A stretch of DNA of 64,000 nt. It comes from Shimia sp965227725 (GTDB lineage Bacteria > Pseudomonadota > Alphaproteobacteria > Rhodobacterales > Rhodobacteraceae). The notes under the pieces are model-generated. The model was not told where the DNA came from. It searched no databases and saw nothing but the letters and a program-made list of their open reading frames with translations. Where the stretch lies: assembly GCF_965227725.1 (NCBI RefSeq), contig NZ_CBDDGH010000005.1, positions 1,116,001 to 1,180,000 of the forward strand, in the 5' to 3' direction. Position numbers and translations under genes: made by a program. This document shows, in pieces, positions 25,916-33,713 of the stretch. The first letter of the stretch is position 1. Each line of letters opens with the position of its first letter.

Positions 25916-26401
25916 TTAACGCTTGGAGAACTGGAACGAACGACGCGCTTTGCGCTTACCGTATTTCTTACGTTCCACAACGCGGCTGTCGCGGGTCAGG
26001 AAGCCAGCGGCTTTCAGAGGTGCGCGCAGGGAGGGTTCATAAAGCTGCAGAGCTTTAGAAATACCGTGCTTCACCGCACCGGCCTGACCGGTCAGACCGC
26101 CACCTTTCACGGTGGCATAGACGTCGAATTCACCTTCTACGCCGGCAACCTGGAAAGGCTGGCGCAGGATCAGCTGCAGAACCGGACGCGCAAAGTACTT
26201 GTCCTGGTCTTTGCCGTTCACGATGACCTTGCCGGAACCCGGCTTGATCCAAACGCGGGCAACAGCGTCTTTACGTTTACCGGTCGCATAGGAGCGGCCC
26301 AGTTCGTCGCGCACTGGCTCACGAGGAGCCGCAACTTCTACAACAGCTTCTTCACCGGCTACGGCGTTCAGCTCTTCAAGCGAGTTGATTTGATCAGCCA
26401 T
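25916..26401 (-). CDS. rpsI: 30S ribosomal protein S9
   Basis: 161-residue S9. The family core starts at about residue 37 (YATGKRKDAVARVW), followed by GLTGQAGAVKHGISKAL and the C-terminal tail GKRKARRSFQFSKR that reaches the P site. The acidic N-terminal extension of about 35 residues is common in alphaproteobacteria. It lies 3 bases after rplM, the universal rplM-rpsI pair. Confidence 0.98.
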   Translation of the reverse strand: MADQINSLEELNAVAGEEAVVEVAAPREPVRDELGRSYATGKRKDAVARVWIKPGSGKVIVNGKDQDKYFARPVLQLILRQPFQVAGVEGEFDVYATVKGGGLTGQAGAVKHGISKALQLYEPSLRAPLKAAGFLTRDSRVVERKKYGKRKARRSFQFSKR

Positions 26402-26404
26402 TGA

Positions 26405-26866
26405 TTAGCTCCGGGTGTTCTTGCTGTTCATGGACTTAACGTCCAGGACTTCAGGCGCTTGTGCTTCATGCGGATGCTCGGCACCAGCGTATACACGCAG
26501 GTTGGTCATCTGCTTGCGGGACAGGCGGTTGCCAGGCAGCATGCGCTGAACGGCTTTGGTGACCACGCGCTCGGGGTGCTCGCCTTCCAAGATCTGACCT
26601 GCAGTGCGGGATTTGATGCCGCCTGGGTGACCAGTGTGCCAGTAGTAGTTCTTATCAGAACGCTTCTTACCGGTCAGCTGGATTTTGTCCGCGTTGATCA
26701 CGATGACATTGTCACCCATGTCCATGTGCGGGGTGAAGGACGCCTTGTGCTTGCCGCGCAGGCGCATGGCGACGATCGAAGCAAGACGGCCCAGCACCAC
26801 GCCTTCGGCGTCGATGATGATCCATTTCTTCTCGATGTCTGCCGGAGTAGCAGAGAAGGTTTTCAT
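26405..26866 (-). CDS. rplM: 50S ribosomal protein L13
   Basis: 153-residue L13 with the family motifs KKWIIIDAEGVVLGRLAS, RGKHKASFTPHMDMGD, VNADKI-like VINADKIQLTGKK, and MLPGNRLSRKQMTNLRVY. It is first in the rplM-rpsI operon. A good promoter lies about 75-105 bases upstream. Confidence 0.98.
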   Translation of the reverse strand: MKTFSATPADIEKKWIIIDAEGVVLGRLASIVAMRLRGKHKASFTPHMDMGDNVIVINADKIQLTGKKRSDKNYYWHTGHPGGIKSRTAGQILEGEHPERVVTKAVQRMLPGNRLSRKQMTNLRVYAGAEHPHEAQAPEVLDVKSMNSKNTRS

Positions 26867-26941
26867 ATTAGGTCTTCCAGATTGGTTGACGGGTTGGCCG
26901 GGAATCCCGGCACGCCGGTCTCTCCAGTAAATGATGGGCGG

Positions 26942-26969
26942 GTTATAAAGCAGCCATGCGTCACGTCAA
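26942..26969 (-). promoter_or_regulatory. candidate promoter of rplM-rpsI
   Basis: Read on the minus strand: TTGACG (26969-26964), a 16-base spacer, then TATAAC (26947-26942). This is close to the housekeeping consensus and is placed about 76 bases before ATG 26866. Confidence 0.6.
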
Positions 26970-27034
26970 GCGGTGGAAATCCGAAATAAATTCACAAAAA
27001 CAATAGCTTGCAAAATAGGTATTATTTTACCCCA

Positions 27035-28426
27035 TCAATTTTCATTCAAAAGAGGCGGTTTCGCCAGCAAACGCGAGACGGTTTCCAGTGCGGCCTGCAA
27101 TTCGCTCACTGGCAATTCCGGTGCGAGGGCAATCCGAACGGCATTTGGCGCCTGCCCATCCGGCAAAGCGTATTCATCCGCAGATTTGATCCTTATGCCT
27201 TCTGCATCACACGCCCGCACAAAAGTGGACCCGCGCCAGCCCTGCGGCAAACGCAGCCAGATGAACGGCACATCCGGCCGCCAGCGAATATTCCAGCTGC
27301 CCAGAATATTCACGGCCACACGGACACGCTCATCAATCGCAGCCAAGACACGCCGTTTGATTCCATCCGCCTGCCCGTTCAGGATCAGCTCGGCACAGAT
27401 ATCCAACATCGGCTGCGGCACGCCATAGAAATTGGATTGCGCCACATGCCGCGCCTGCTGCGCTCGCCCTTCCGGCGGCACAAGGAAGCCGAAGCGCAAA
27501 GCAGAGGAGACTGCCTTGGTCAGCGAGCCAAGATACCAAGTACGGTCTGGGCACAGAACGCGGTAAGACGGCACATCGGTTGGGGAAATTGCGTAACAAT
27601 CATCCTCAACAATCTGCACATTGTATCGCCGCGCCAATGTCGCGATCTCCTGCCGTCTTTCGAGCGGCGTGTGAATGGCCGTTGGGCTGTGCGCTTGGGC
27701 AGAGGTCATCAGAACCTGCCCCCCATGCCGCCGCAGCGCCTCCTCCAGCCGATCCGGGCGAATGCCATGTTGGTCCAACCCAATGCCAATCACCTCCGCA
27801 CGCAGCAGGCGACAAGCATGGCGCACCCCCGGAAAGGTGATTTCTTCGGTCAGCACCACGGGGGACGCCCCATGCAGGCAGGATTGCAAGGCAATCATTG
27901 ATGCACTCTGCGCCCCCAGCGTCAGAACCACGTCATCCGCTGAAATGCGCCCGGCAATGTCCTGTCCGATCCACTGCACAACTGCATCGCGCGCGACCTT
28001 ATCTGTTGTTGAATCAGGGCATAGCAAATAGCGCGATCCCTCCTTCAGGGTCTGCGCCATGGCGGCGCGAATGGCCCCGTCCTGCCCCACATCCGGCACA
28101 CGGACAGCCCGCAGATCAATATCGCCGCTCTGACTGTCCGTCACCAAAGGATCCGGCCCTGCCACAGGCGCATTACGTCCCTCGGCAACAAAGGTGCCGC
28201 GACCCACTGTGGTTTCCAGCAACCCCTCTTCTACAGCGAGCTTATATGCGCGAGCGACCGTTCCCGGTGTGATCCCAAGATCCCACGCCAGATCCCGCAC
28301 CGTGGGCAGCTTTTCCCCCACAGGCAACTGCCCGCCATGCACGGCACACCGAAGTGATTGTACCAAAACGAGATACTTCGGATCGGTACAATTCTCAAAA
28401 TCAGGCGGCCAAATTGTACCAGTCAC
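27035..28426 (-). CDS. MocR-family regulator (GntR HTH fused to aminotransferase-like domain)
   Basis: 463 residues. The N-terminal GntR winged helix (about 15-80) has GEKLPTVRDLAWDLGITPGTVARAYKLAVEEGLL. A fold-type I PLP domain follows (about 105-460). The cofactor lysine is Lys304 in YLGSLTKAVSS and the PLP-ring contact is in VEDDCYAI. Such proteins sense PLP or amino compounds and usually regulate a divergent gene. GTG 28426 follows GAGGA by about 7 bases, and an ATTGTA box overlaps the start codon, suggesting autoregulation. Divergent from a DUF1127 gene. Confidence 0.92.
   Translation of the reverse strand: MTGTIWPPDFENCTDPKYLVLVQSLRCAVHGGQLPVGEKLPTVRDLAWDLGITPGTVARAYKLAVEEGLLETTVGRGTFVAEGRNAPVAGPDPLVTDSQSGDIDLRAVRVPDVGQDGAIRAAMAQTLKEGSRYLLCPDSTTDKVARDAVVQWIGQDIAGRISADDVVLTLGAQSASMIALQSCLHGASPVVLTEEITFPGVRHACRLLRAEVIGIGLDQHGIRPDRLEEALRRHGGQVLMTSAQAHSPTAIHTPLERRQEIATLARRYNVQIVEDDCYAISPTDVPSYRVLCPDRTWYLGSLTKAVSSALRFGFLVPPEGRAQQARHVAQSNFYGVPQPMLDICAELILNGQADGIKRRVLAAIDERVRVAVNILGSWNIRWRPDVPFIWLRLPQGWRGSTFVRACDAEGIRIKSADEYALPDGQAPNAVRIALAPELPVSELQAALETVSRLLAKPPLLNEN
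28357..28392. promoter_or_regulatory. pair of inverted ATTGTAC half-sites inside the MocR gene start
   Basis: ATTGTAC at 28357-28363 and GTACAAT at 28386-28392 face each other. They match the boxes further upstream and may form a downstream operator of the MocR regulator. Confidence 0.4.
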
Positions 28427-28429
28427 AAT
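28413..28429. promoter_or_regulatory. ATTGT-N7-ACAAT box over the MocR start codon
   Basis: ATTGTACCAGTCACAAT has 5-base perfect arms and covers the GTG start of the regulator (28424-28426). Likely autoregulatory site. Confidence 0.5.
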
Positions 28430-28441
28430 GTTTTCCTCGCC

Positions 28442-28457
28442 ATTGTATCACTACAAA
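28442..28457. promoter_or_regulatory. second ATTGTATCA box
   Basis: ATTGTATCACTACAAA repeats the same box with one imperfect arm base. It sits midway between the divergent starts. Confidence 0.45.
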
Positions 28458-28486
28458 GCTACACAGACAATGTAACAAATTTGAGG

Positions 28487-28502
28487 ATTGTATCAATACA
28501 AT
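28487..28502. promoter_or_regulatory. perfect palindrome ATTGTATCAATACAAT upstream of the DUF1127 gene
   Basis: Seven-base perfect arms with a 2-base centre, ending 3 bases before the GGAGA ribosome site and 13 bases before ATG 28516. A repressor or activator bound here would control the DUF1127 gene. Confidence 0.55.
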
Positions 28503-28515
28503 ATTGGAGACGACC

Positions 28516-28746
28516 ATGACAATGACCACGACACATCTCGAAAGCCTGACCAGCCATGCCGCCAATGCGCAACTTCCTGTTGCAGCGCGCCTCGCGCTGT
28601 CTTTCGCAGCTGTGGTCACCGCATGGGATCAGCGCGCACGCACCCGCCGTGCCCTCTCCAAACTCGACACAGCGCAGCTCAAAGACATCGGCGTGTCGCT
28701 CGCAGACGCCCGCGCGGAAGTGGAAAAGAAGATGTGGCAAATCTGA
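28516..28746 (+). CDS. DUF1127 small protein
   Basis: 76-residue protein. Its C-terminal part has the DUF1127/YjiS-type pattern TRRALSKLDTAQLKDIGVSLADARAEVEKKMW: an Arg-rich turn followed by a short helix pair. Some DUF1127 proteins bind RNA and affect sRNA turnover and phosphate metabolism in alphaproteobacteria; this longer type has an N-terminal helix of about 35 residues. ATG 28516 follows GGAGA by 5 bases. Divergent from the MocR gene and probably its target. Confidence 0.88.
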   Translation: MTMTTTHLESLTSHAANAQLPVAARLALSFAAVVTAWDQRARTRRALSKLDTAQLKDIGVSLADARAEVEKKMWQI

Positions 28747-28772
28747 CTCCCGTCAGTTGCCTCTTCCCCCCT

Positions 28773-28801
28773 GGGCCGGGTTCATCCCGGCCCTTTTTTT
28801 T
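28773..28801 (+). terminator. intrinsic terminator after the DUF1127 gene
   Basis: GGGCCGGG (28773-28780) pairs perfectly with CCCGGCCC (28786-28793) over TTCAT, then eight T. It abuts the stop of the convergent thioesterase gene. Confidence 0.94.
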
Positions 28802-29234
28802 ATTCTGCCTGAACCTGTCTGGGCGGGATCGCATAGGTCATATTGGCCCGCGCCACCGGCATCTCTTCCCCCTCGGAATAGATCAGAATGCTTGTCACTG
28901 ACAGGCTGCGCCCCAATTTCAAAAGCGTTGCCTTCGCAATCAGGTCTTTGCCCGACGCCGGTTTGCGCATGAAATCCAGCGAACAATTGGTGGTGACCGT
29001 CAGCGCCTCCTTCCCGATACAGGCCATGGTCGCCACATAGGCCGCCACATCGGCCAGCGCGAACATTGACGGCCCGGAAACCGTGCCGCCGGGGCGCAAA
29101 TGCCGCTCCGCCACCATCAGGCGCATCACCGTGTTGGTGCCATCAATATGCTCCACCACAAAATCGTCTTTGACCTGCGGAAAGACCGACTGCAGCCAAT
29201 CGGTCATTTCTTCTGCACTCATCACTGCTTGCAT
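28800..29234 (-). CDS. PaaI-family thioesterase
   Basis: 144-residue hot-dog-fold protein. Family marks are RHLRPGGTVSGPSMFALADVAAYVA and the following VTTNCSLDFMRKPASG. Asp in the LADVAAY helix is the usual catalytic acid region. Such enzymes hydrolyse acyl-CoA. GGGAGGAAAA precedes ATG 29234. Divergent from the crotonase gene with 56 bases between, so the two may share a control region and act on related acyl-CoA. Confidence 0.88.
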   Translation of the reverse strand: MQAVMSAEEMTDWLQSVFPQVKDDFVVEHIDGTNTVMRLMVAERHLRPGGTVSGPSMFALADVAAYVATMACIGKEALTVTTNCSLDFMRKPASGKDLIAKATLLKLGRSLSVTSILIYSEGEEMPVARANMTYAIPPRQVQAE

Positions 29235-29290
29235 GCTTTTCCTCCCTGCCCTCTGGGGTTACCGTTGCCGCAAACGTCAGGGAGGGCAAG

Positions 29291-30076
29291 ATGACAATTC
29301 TGGAACGTCGCGACACGGAAACGGTGGCACATCTCACGATGAATGCGCCGGATCGACTGAATGCACTCTCTGATGAAATGCTGGCGGCACTGCAGGCCGA
29401 ATTTGAGGCCTTGAGCGGGGACAGTAGCATTCGCGCCGTGATCCTCTCAGGCAGTGGCAAAGCCTTTTGCGCCGGTCATGATCTGAAACAAATGACAGCC
29501 GGGCGGCAATCTGAGGATGGGGGCAAAGCCTATTTCAAAGATCTCTTCACCCGCTGCGCCACCATGATGCAAACCATCCAGCACCTGCCTCAGCCGGTCA
29601 TCGCCCAGGTGCATGGCATTGCCACTGCCGCAGGCTGCCAGCTGGTGGCAAGCTGCGATATGGCAGTGGCGGCCGAGGGCACACGCTTTGGCGTCAATGG
29701 CGTCAACATCGGCCTCTTTTGCTCCACGCCCATGGTGGCGCTCAGCCGCAATATCCCGCGCAAACAGGCCTTTGAAATGCTCACCACCGGCCAGTTCATT
29801 GATGCGACGCGCGCCGAAACCCTCGGACTGATCAATCGTGTTGTGCCGCAAGACCAACTGACGCCTGCCACCGAAGAGCTCGCCCAAACCGTCGCCGCCA
29901 AACTTGGTGTGGCCGTGAAGATCGGCAAACAAGCGTTCTACGAACAGCTGCAAATGCCGCTCTCTGAGGCCTACGACTATACCGGCGATGTCATGGTGCA
30001 AAATATGCTCTGGCGAGAAACCGAGGCCGGGATAGACGCTTTCCTCAACAAAGAAACGCCCAAATGGGAGCAATAG
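29291..30076 (+). CDS. crotonase-family protein, ECHDC3-like, without the catalytic glutamates
   Basis: 261 residues with the crotonase fold: RLNALSDEM, the oxyanion-hole segment FCAGHDLKQM and the second GIATAAGCQLVASCDMAVA. Enoyl-CoA hydratases have Glu at the position occupied by Gln in AAGCQ, and a second Glu where this protein has Asn (FGVNGVNIGLFCSTP). This pattern matches the ECHDC3 subgroup, whose reaction is unsettled, so hydratase activity is doubtful. GGAGGG precedes ATG. Its last codons overlap the region just before trmFO. Confidence 0.88.
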   Translation: MTILERRDTETVAHLTMNAPDRLNALSDEMLAALQAEFEALSGDSSIRAVILSGSGKAFCAGHDLKQMTAGRQSEDGGKAYFKDLFTRCATMMQTIQHLPQPVIAQVHGIATAAGCQLVASCDMAVAAEGTRFGVNGVNIGLFCSTPMVALSRNIPRKQAFEMLTTGQFIDATRAETLGLINRVVPQDQLTPATEELAQTVAAKLGVAVKIGKQAFYEQLQMPLSEAYDYTGDVMVQNMLWRETEAGIDAFLNKETPKWEQ

Positions 30077-30126
30077 AGCGCCCTGGCCCCTTCCCAAAGA
30101 GCGCGCCGTCGCCTATGTCCGCCCCC

Positions 30127-31482
30127 ATGACACAGACATTGCATATCATTGGCGGCGGTATGGCCGGCTCCGAGGCTGCGTGGCAAGCGGCGAACATGGG
30201 TGTTCAGGTGGTGATCCACGAGATGCGCCCAAAGGTGGAAACCTTTGCCCATCGCACCGGGCATCTGGCGGAGATGGTCTGCTCCAACTCCTTCCGCTCT
30301 GACGATGATGAGCAAAACGCTGTTGGCCTCCTGCATTGGGAAATGCGCGCGGCGGGCGGTTTGATCATGTCCAAAGCGGATGAGCACCGCCTGCCGGCAG
30401 GTGGCGCACTGGCGGTGGACCGTGATCCATTTGCCGAGTCTGTGACAGAGGCGCTGATGGCGCACCCCAATGTCACGGTTGAGTATGGCGAGATCACCGA
30501 ACTGCCCAGCGATGGCCACTGGATCATCGCCACCGGCCCGCTGACCTCCACCGCGCTTGGCGCGGCCATTCAGGCCGAAACCGGTGCGGACCGTCTGGCG
30601 TTCTTTGATGCCATCGCCCCGATTGTCTATGCCGAAAGCATCGACATGGATGTGGCCTGGCTGCAGTCGCGCTACGACAAAGGCGAGACCGAAGAAGAGC
30701 GCAAAGCCTACCTCAACTGCCCGATGACGAAGGATCAATATGAGGCCTTCATCGACGCGCTGCTGGCGGCAGATAAAACCGAATTCCACGAGGGCGAAAC
30801 CGCTGGTTATTTCGACGGCTGCCTGCCGATTGAGGTGATGGCCGAACGTGGCCGCGAGACCCTGCGTTTTGGCCCTATGAAACCGGTTGGCCTGACCAAC
30901 ATCCACAAACCGGATGACAAGCCCTATGCGGTGGTTCAACTTCGCCGTGATAACGCTTTGGGAACGCTCTATAATATCGTCGGCTTCCAGACCAAGATGA
31001 AATATGGCGCGCAGACCGATGTGTTCAAAATGATACCCGGTCTGGAGAACGCCTCCTTTGCGCGCCTTGGCGGCATTCACCGCAACACCTTCATCAACTC
31101 GCCCACCCTTCTGGACGATCAGATGCGCCTGAAATCCCGCCCCAACATCCGCTTTGCCGGGCAGGTAACAGGCGTTGAAGGCTATGTGGAAAGCGCGGCC
31201 ATGGGCCTGCTGGCAGGGCGTCTTGCAGCCGCTGAAATCCTCGGCGCCCCCCTGCCAACCGCCCCGCTGAACACCGCTATGGGCGCATTGGTGCATCACA
31301 TCACCGGCGGCGCGGAGGCCAAAACCTTCCAGCCGATGAACGTGAACTTTGGCCTGTTCCAGCCGGTGGATGGCCTCAAAGGTGGCCGCCGCGGCCGCAA
31401 GGACCGCTACAAAGCCTACACCGATCGCGCCAAAGCCGACTGGCAGGCGTGGCTCGATGCGCAGGCAACGGTAGACGCCTAA
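30127..31482 (+). CDS. trmFO: methylenetetrahydrofolate-tRNA-(uracil-5-)-methyltransferase TrmFO
   Basis: Folate/FAD-dependent enzyme that makes m5U54 in tRNA. 451 residues. The FAD-binding start is TLHIIGGGMAGSEAAWQAA, followed by HEMRP, MVCSNSFRSDD and the C-terminal GALVHHITGG. ATG 30127 gives the usual family start; an ATG 12 bases upstream (30115) and one at 30064 are also in frame, and none has a strong ribosome site. It lies 50 bases after the crotonase gene and is followed by gluQ. Confidence 0.95.
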   Translation: MTQTLHIIGGGMAGSEAAWQAANMGVQVVIHEMRPKVETFAHRTGHLAEMVCSNSFRSDDDEQNAVGLLHWEMRAAGGLIMSKADEHRLPAGGALAVDRDPFAESVTEALMAHPNVTVEYGEITELPSDGHWIIATGPLTSTALGAAIQAETGADRLAFFDAIAPIVYAESIDMDVAWLQSRYDKGETEEERKAYLNCPMTKDQYEAFIDALLAADKTEFHEGETAGYFDGCLPIEVMAERGRETLRFGPMKPVGLTNIHKPDDKPYAVVQLRRDNALGTLYNIVGFQTKMKYGAQTDVFKMIPGLENASFARLGGIHRNTFINSPTLLDDQMRLKSRPNIRFAGQVTGVEGYVESAAMGLLAGRLAAAEILGAPLPTAPLNTAMGALVHHITGGAEAKTFQPMNVNFGLFQPVDGLKGGRRGRKDRYKAYTDRAKADWQAWLDAQATVDA

Positions 31483-31528
31483 ACCCCATCGCCCTAGGGT
31501 GGCGCAAACTGACAAGCGGCAGACCATC

Positions 31529-32389
31529 GTGACATTCATCACGCGCTTTGCGCCATCCCCCACCGGCCCTTTGCATCTGGGCCATGCCTATTCCGCGCTG
31601 CTTGCCCATGACACAGCCCGCGCAAAGGGCGGCCAGTTTTTGCTCCGCATCGACGATCTCGACCAATCCCGCGCCCGCCCGGCTTGGGAAGAGCAGATCT
31701 ATGAGGATCTGCACTGGCTTGGGATCACTTGGGATGGTCTCATGCGCAAGCAATCAGATCACTTTGCCGACTACGAGCTGGCGCTGAGCCAATTGCGCGA
31801 CATGGGGCTGACCTATGAATGCACCTGCACGCGCCGCGATATTGAAGCCGCCGCCAACGCGCCACAGGAAGGTGTGCCAGAGTTCGGCCCGGACGGGCGC
31901 ATCTATCCCGGCACCTGCCGTCACGCCCATCACACTCCGCAAGATGCCACCTGCACACGGCTTGATATGGAGAAGGCCTGCACCTTGGCCCTTCCTGTCA
32001 CGTTTAAAGAACAAGGCCCGCTGCATAAAGGCACGCATCAGCTCGTCGCCCAAACGCTGATCAGCCACGTGGGGGATGTGGTGCTGGCGCGCCGCAATAT
32101 GGCCGCCTCCTACCACCTCTCCGTGGTGCTGGATGATGCGGCAACCGATATCACCCATGTCATTCGCGGCGCGGATCTTTTTGAGGCCACGGCAATCCAC
32201 GTGCTCCTGCAGGCGATACTCAAGCTGCCCACGCCCATCTATCACCACCACGATCTGATCCGCGACGCAGCGGGCAAACGTCTGGCCAAACGCGATGATG
32301 CCCGCGCCATCGCCAAGTTCAGAGAAGAGGGTGCTTCCCCCGCAGACATCCGCGCCATGGTTGGGCTGCCCTCGGCTTCATTCTGCTGA
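31529..32389 (+). CDS. gluQ: glutamyl-Q tRNA(Asp) synthetase
   Basis: Attaches glutamate to queuosine in tRNA(Asp). 286 residues from the GTG at 31529; an alternative GTG at 31499 would add 10 residues. It is a truncated GluRS: the HIGH-like signature FAPSPTGPLHLGHAYSA is at the N-terminus, zinc-region cysteines in YECTCTRRD and PGTCRH, and the KMSKS-like loop GKRLAKRDDA near the end. The anticodon-binding domain is absent, as expected. The last six residues and the stop come from an intergenic-type repeat (see 32374-32408). Confidence 0.9.
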   Translation: MTFITRFAPSPTGPLHLGHAYSALLAHDTARAKGGQFLLRIDDLDQSRARPAWEEQIYEDLHWLGITWDGLMRKQSDHFADYELALSQLRDMGLTYECTCTRRDIEAAANAPQEGVPEFGPDGRIYPGTCRHAHHTPQDATCTRLDMEKACTLALPVTFKEQGPLHKGTHQLVAQTLISHVGDVVLARRNMAASYHLSVVLDDAATDITHVIRGADLFEATAIHVLLQAILKLPTPIYHHHDLIRDAAGKRLAKRDDARAIAKFREEGASPADIRAMVGLPSASFC

Positions 32390-32408
32390 AAATACTCCCG
32401 CCGGAGGC
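32374..32408 (-). repeat. short intergenic-type repeat overlapping the 3' end of gluQ
   Basis: Read on the minus strand it runs GCCTCCGGCGGGAGTATTTT then CAGCAGAATGAAGCC. From memory this GGCGGGAGTATTTT...AGA-GAAG pattern recurs between genes in many Rhodobacterales. A diverged second copy is at 33394-33421. Confidence 0.45.
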
Positions 32409-32421
32409 ATGAGCGGCTAGC

Positions 32422-32784
32422 TCATTCATCCATCGGCTTCATCAACTCAACGGTCTGCCCATCCCGCACAGCGGTATAAAAGCATGTGCGACGGTTGGTA
32501 TGGCACGCCGCCCCAACCTGCTTGATCAGAACAAGGATGCAGTCCTGATCGCAGTCATAACGGAAATCAACAAGCTCCTGCGTATGGCCAGAGGTCTCGC
32601 CTTTGATCCAGAACGACTGGCGTGACCGGCTCCAGTAAGTCACCCGCTTGGTTTCCAGTGTCTTGGCCACCGCCTCAGCGTTCATCCAGGCCATCATCAA
32701 CACTTCACCGCTTTCGCTGTCCTGCGCAATCGCCGGGATCAACCCCGCCTCATTGTAGGTCAGCGATTTTGGATCAAATTCCAT
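32422..32784 (-). CDS. hisI: phosphoribosyl-AMP cyclohydrolase
   Basis: Third step of histidine synthesis, hydrolysing PR-AMP. 120 residues, the single-domain form without HisE. Metal ligands are the DxDxD set Asp77, Asp79 and Asp81 with the zinc cysteines Cys78, Cys94 and Cys101. The motif WSRSRQSFWIKGETSG is complete. ATG 32784 is chosen because the family starts there and GGGACGAAGG lies just upstream. Tail-to-tail with gluQ and divergent from the IscU-like gene. Confidence 0.94.
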   Translation of the reverse strand: MEFDPKSLTYNEAGLIPAIAQDSESGEVLMMAWMNAEAVAKTLETKRVTYWSRSRQSFWIKGETSGHTQELVDFRYDCDQDCILVLIKQVGAACHTNRRTCFYTAVRDGQTVELMKPMDE

Positions 32785-32851
32785 ACCTTCGTCCCCTTTG
32801 CATCCCGTGTTTTCCTCTCTATCTAGGAATGACGCAGCAAAGGAAACAGCG

Positions 32852-33304
32852 ATGTCCGGCGAAACCGACCTGATCAAGCTTTACTCTGGCCAGATCCTGC
32901 AATTGGCGGCATCCATTCCGCACACCGACCGGCTTGCTGATCCGGACGCAACCGTCAAAAAACGCTCGCCCCTGTGCGGCTCCACTGTGACGGTTGATGT
33001 GTCGGTCGCTGATGGTGTGATCAGCGCATTTGGCCAAGATGTGAAAGCCTGCGCGCTCGGTCAGGCTGCAGCCTCCGTCGTCGGTGCCAATGTCATCGGC
33101 CGCAGCCGCGCAGAGATTGATGCCGCGCGCGATGCACTCAAAGAGATGTTGAAACAGGACGGCCCAACACCTCCGGCACCCTTTGACGGGCTCGAAGTTC
33201 TGCGCCCCGCGCGTGACTATAAAAATCGCCACGCCTCCATTCTGCTCGCCCTTGAGGCCACAGCAGAAGCTTTTGAGGCCGCGGAACAGGCCAACTGCGC
33301 TTAA
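32852..33304 (+). CDS. IscU/NifU-like iron-sulfur cluster scaffold protein
   Basis: 150 residues. The scaffold pattern is visible at SPLCGSTVTVDV (Cys42) and DVKACALGQAAASVV (Cys67), as in IscU/SufU. The third family cysteine is not in its usual place; a C-terminal NCA could substitute or not. AGGA precedes ATG 32852. I recall similar short scaffold-like proteins near hisI in Rhodobacteraceae. A role in Fe-S or zinc handling is probable but unproven. Confidence 0.82.
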   Translation: MSGETDLIKLYSGQILQLAASIPHTDRLADPDATVKKRSPLCGSTVTVDVSVADGVISAFGQDVKACALGQAAASVVGANVIGRSRAEIDAARDALKEMLKQDGPTPPAPFDGLEVLRPARDYKNRHASILLALEATAEAFEAAEQANCA

Positions 33305-33393
33305 TTTTCGGTCCCAGGTCGAACAGGTCAAACCGTGTTTGGCGAAACCTTCACCCTATGAAAGGGGGCCAGCCCCCTCGGCCTTCGACCTCT

Positions 33394-33421
33394 CCCCCGG
33401 GATATTACGGGCAAGAGGAAG
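33394..33421 (+). repeat. diverged second copy of the intergenic-type repeat
   Basis: CCCCCGGGATATTACGGGCA followed by AGAGGAAG resembles the element at 32374-32408 read on the other strand. Similarity is partial, so the pairing is tentative. Confidence 0.3.
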
Positions 33422-33480
33422 ACGCTGTGCCGGAGTGTCTCTTCCGCGCGTTGCCACCCAAACGCTTTGCGCTAAAGCAT

Positions 33481-33516
33481 AAAAAAACCGCCGCACTTCC
33501 GGGGAGAAGGCGGCGG
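33481..33516 (-). terminator. intrinsic terminator on the minus strand
   Basis: On the minus strand CCGCCGC and GCGGCGG form a stem with the pair TTCTCC/GGAAG region as loop, followed by seven T. It lies about 200 bases downstream of the 40-residue membrane protein gene and probably ends that transcript. Confidence 0.75.
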
Positions 33517-33713
33517 TAAGGCCAAGCGTTATCACGTGGGACCTGAGCCATCTACAAAGGGGGAGGCAGACCCCCAAGAGGACTAGGAACAGGCAGTGTC
33601 AGTCAGAACGCATCACGTGGGGACAGATGCGCAGATGGTCAGCGTGAAAGCCGCAGGCAATGAGGTGAGACAGAAACTGTCTCAGTGGCACAGAAAGAAT
33701 TCAGTCGATCAAG

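Larger units (their letters stand above)
33305..33713. other. non-coding stretch with several hairpins
   Basis: About 410 bases without a convincing gene. Present are AGGGGGC-CA-GCCCCCT (33363-33378), GGGGG/CCCCC (33559-33575), a terminator on the minus strand (33481-33516), and the direct repeat ATCACGTGGG at 33531-33540 and 33612-33621 with a CACGTG core. A small RNA is conceivable but not shown. Confidence 0.5.

Noticed and set aside
29977..31563. 528-codon open frame on the minus strand
   Set aside because: Antisense to trmFO and the end of the crotonase gene, both of which have complete family motifs.
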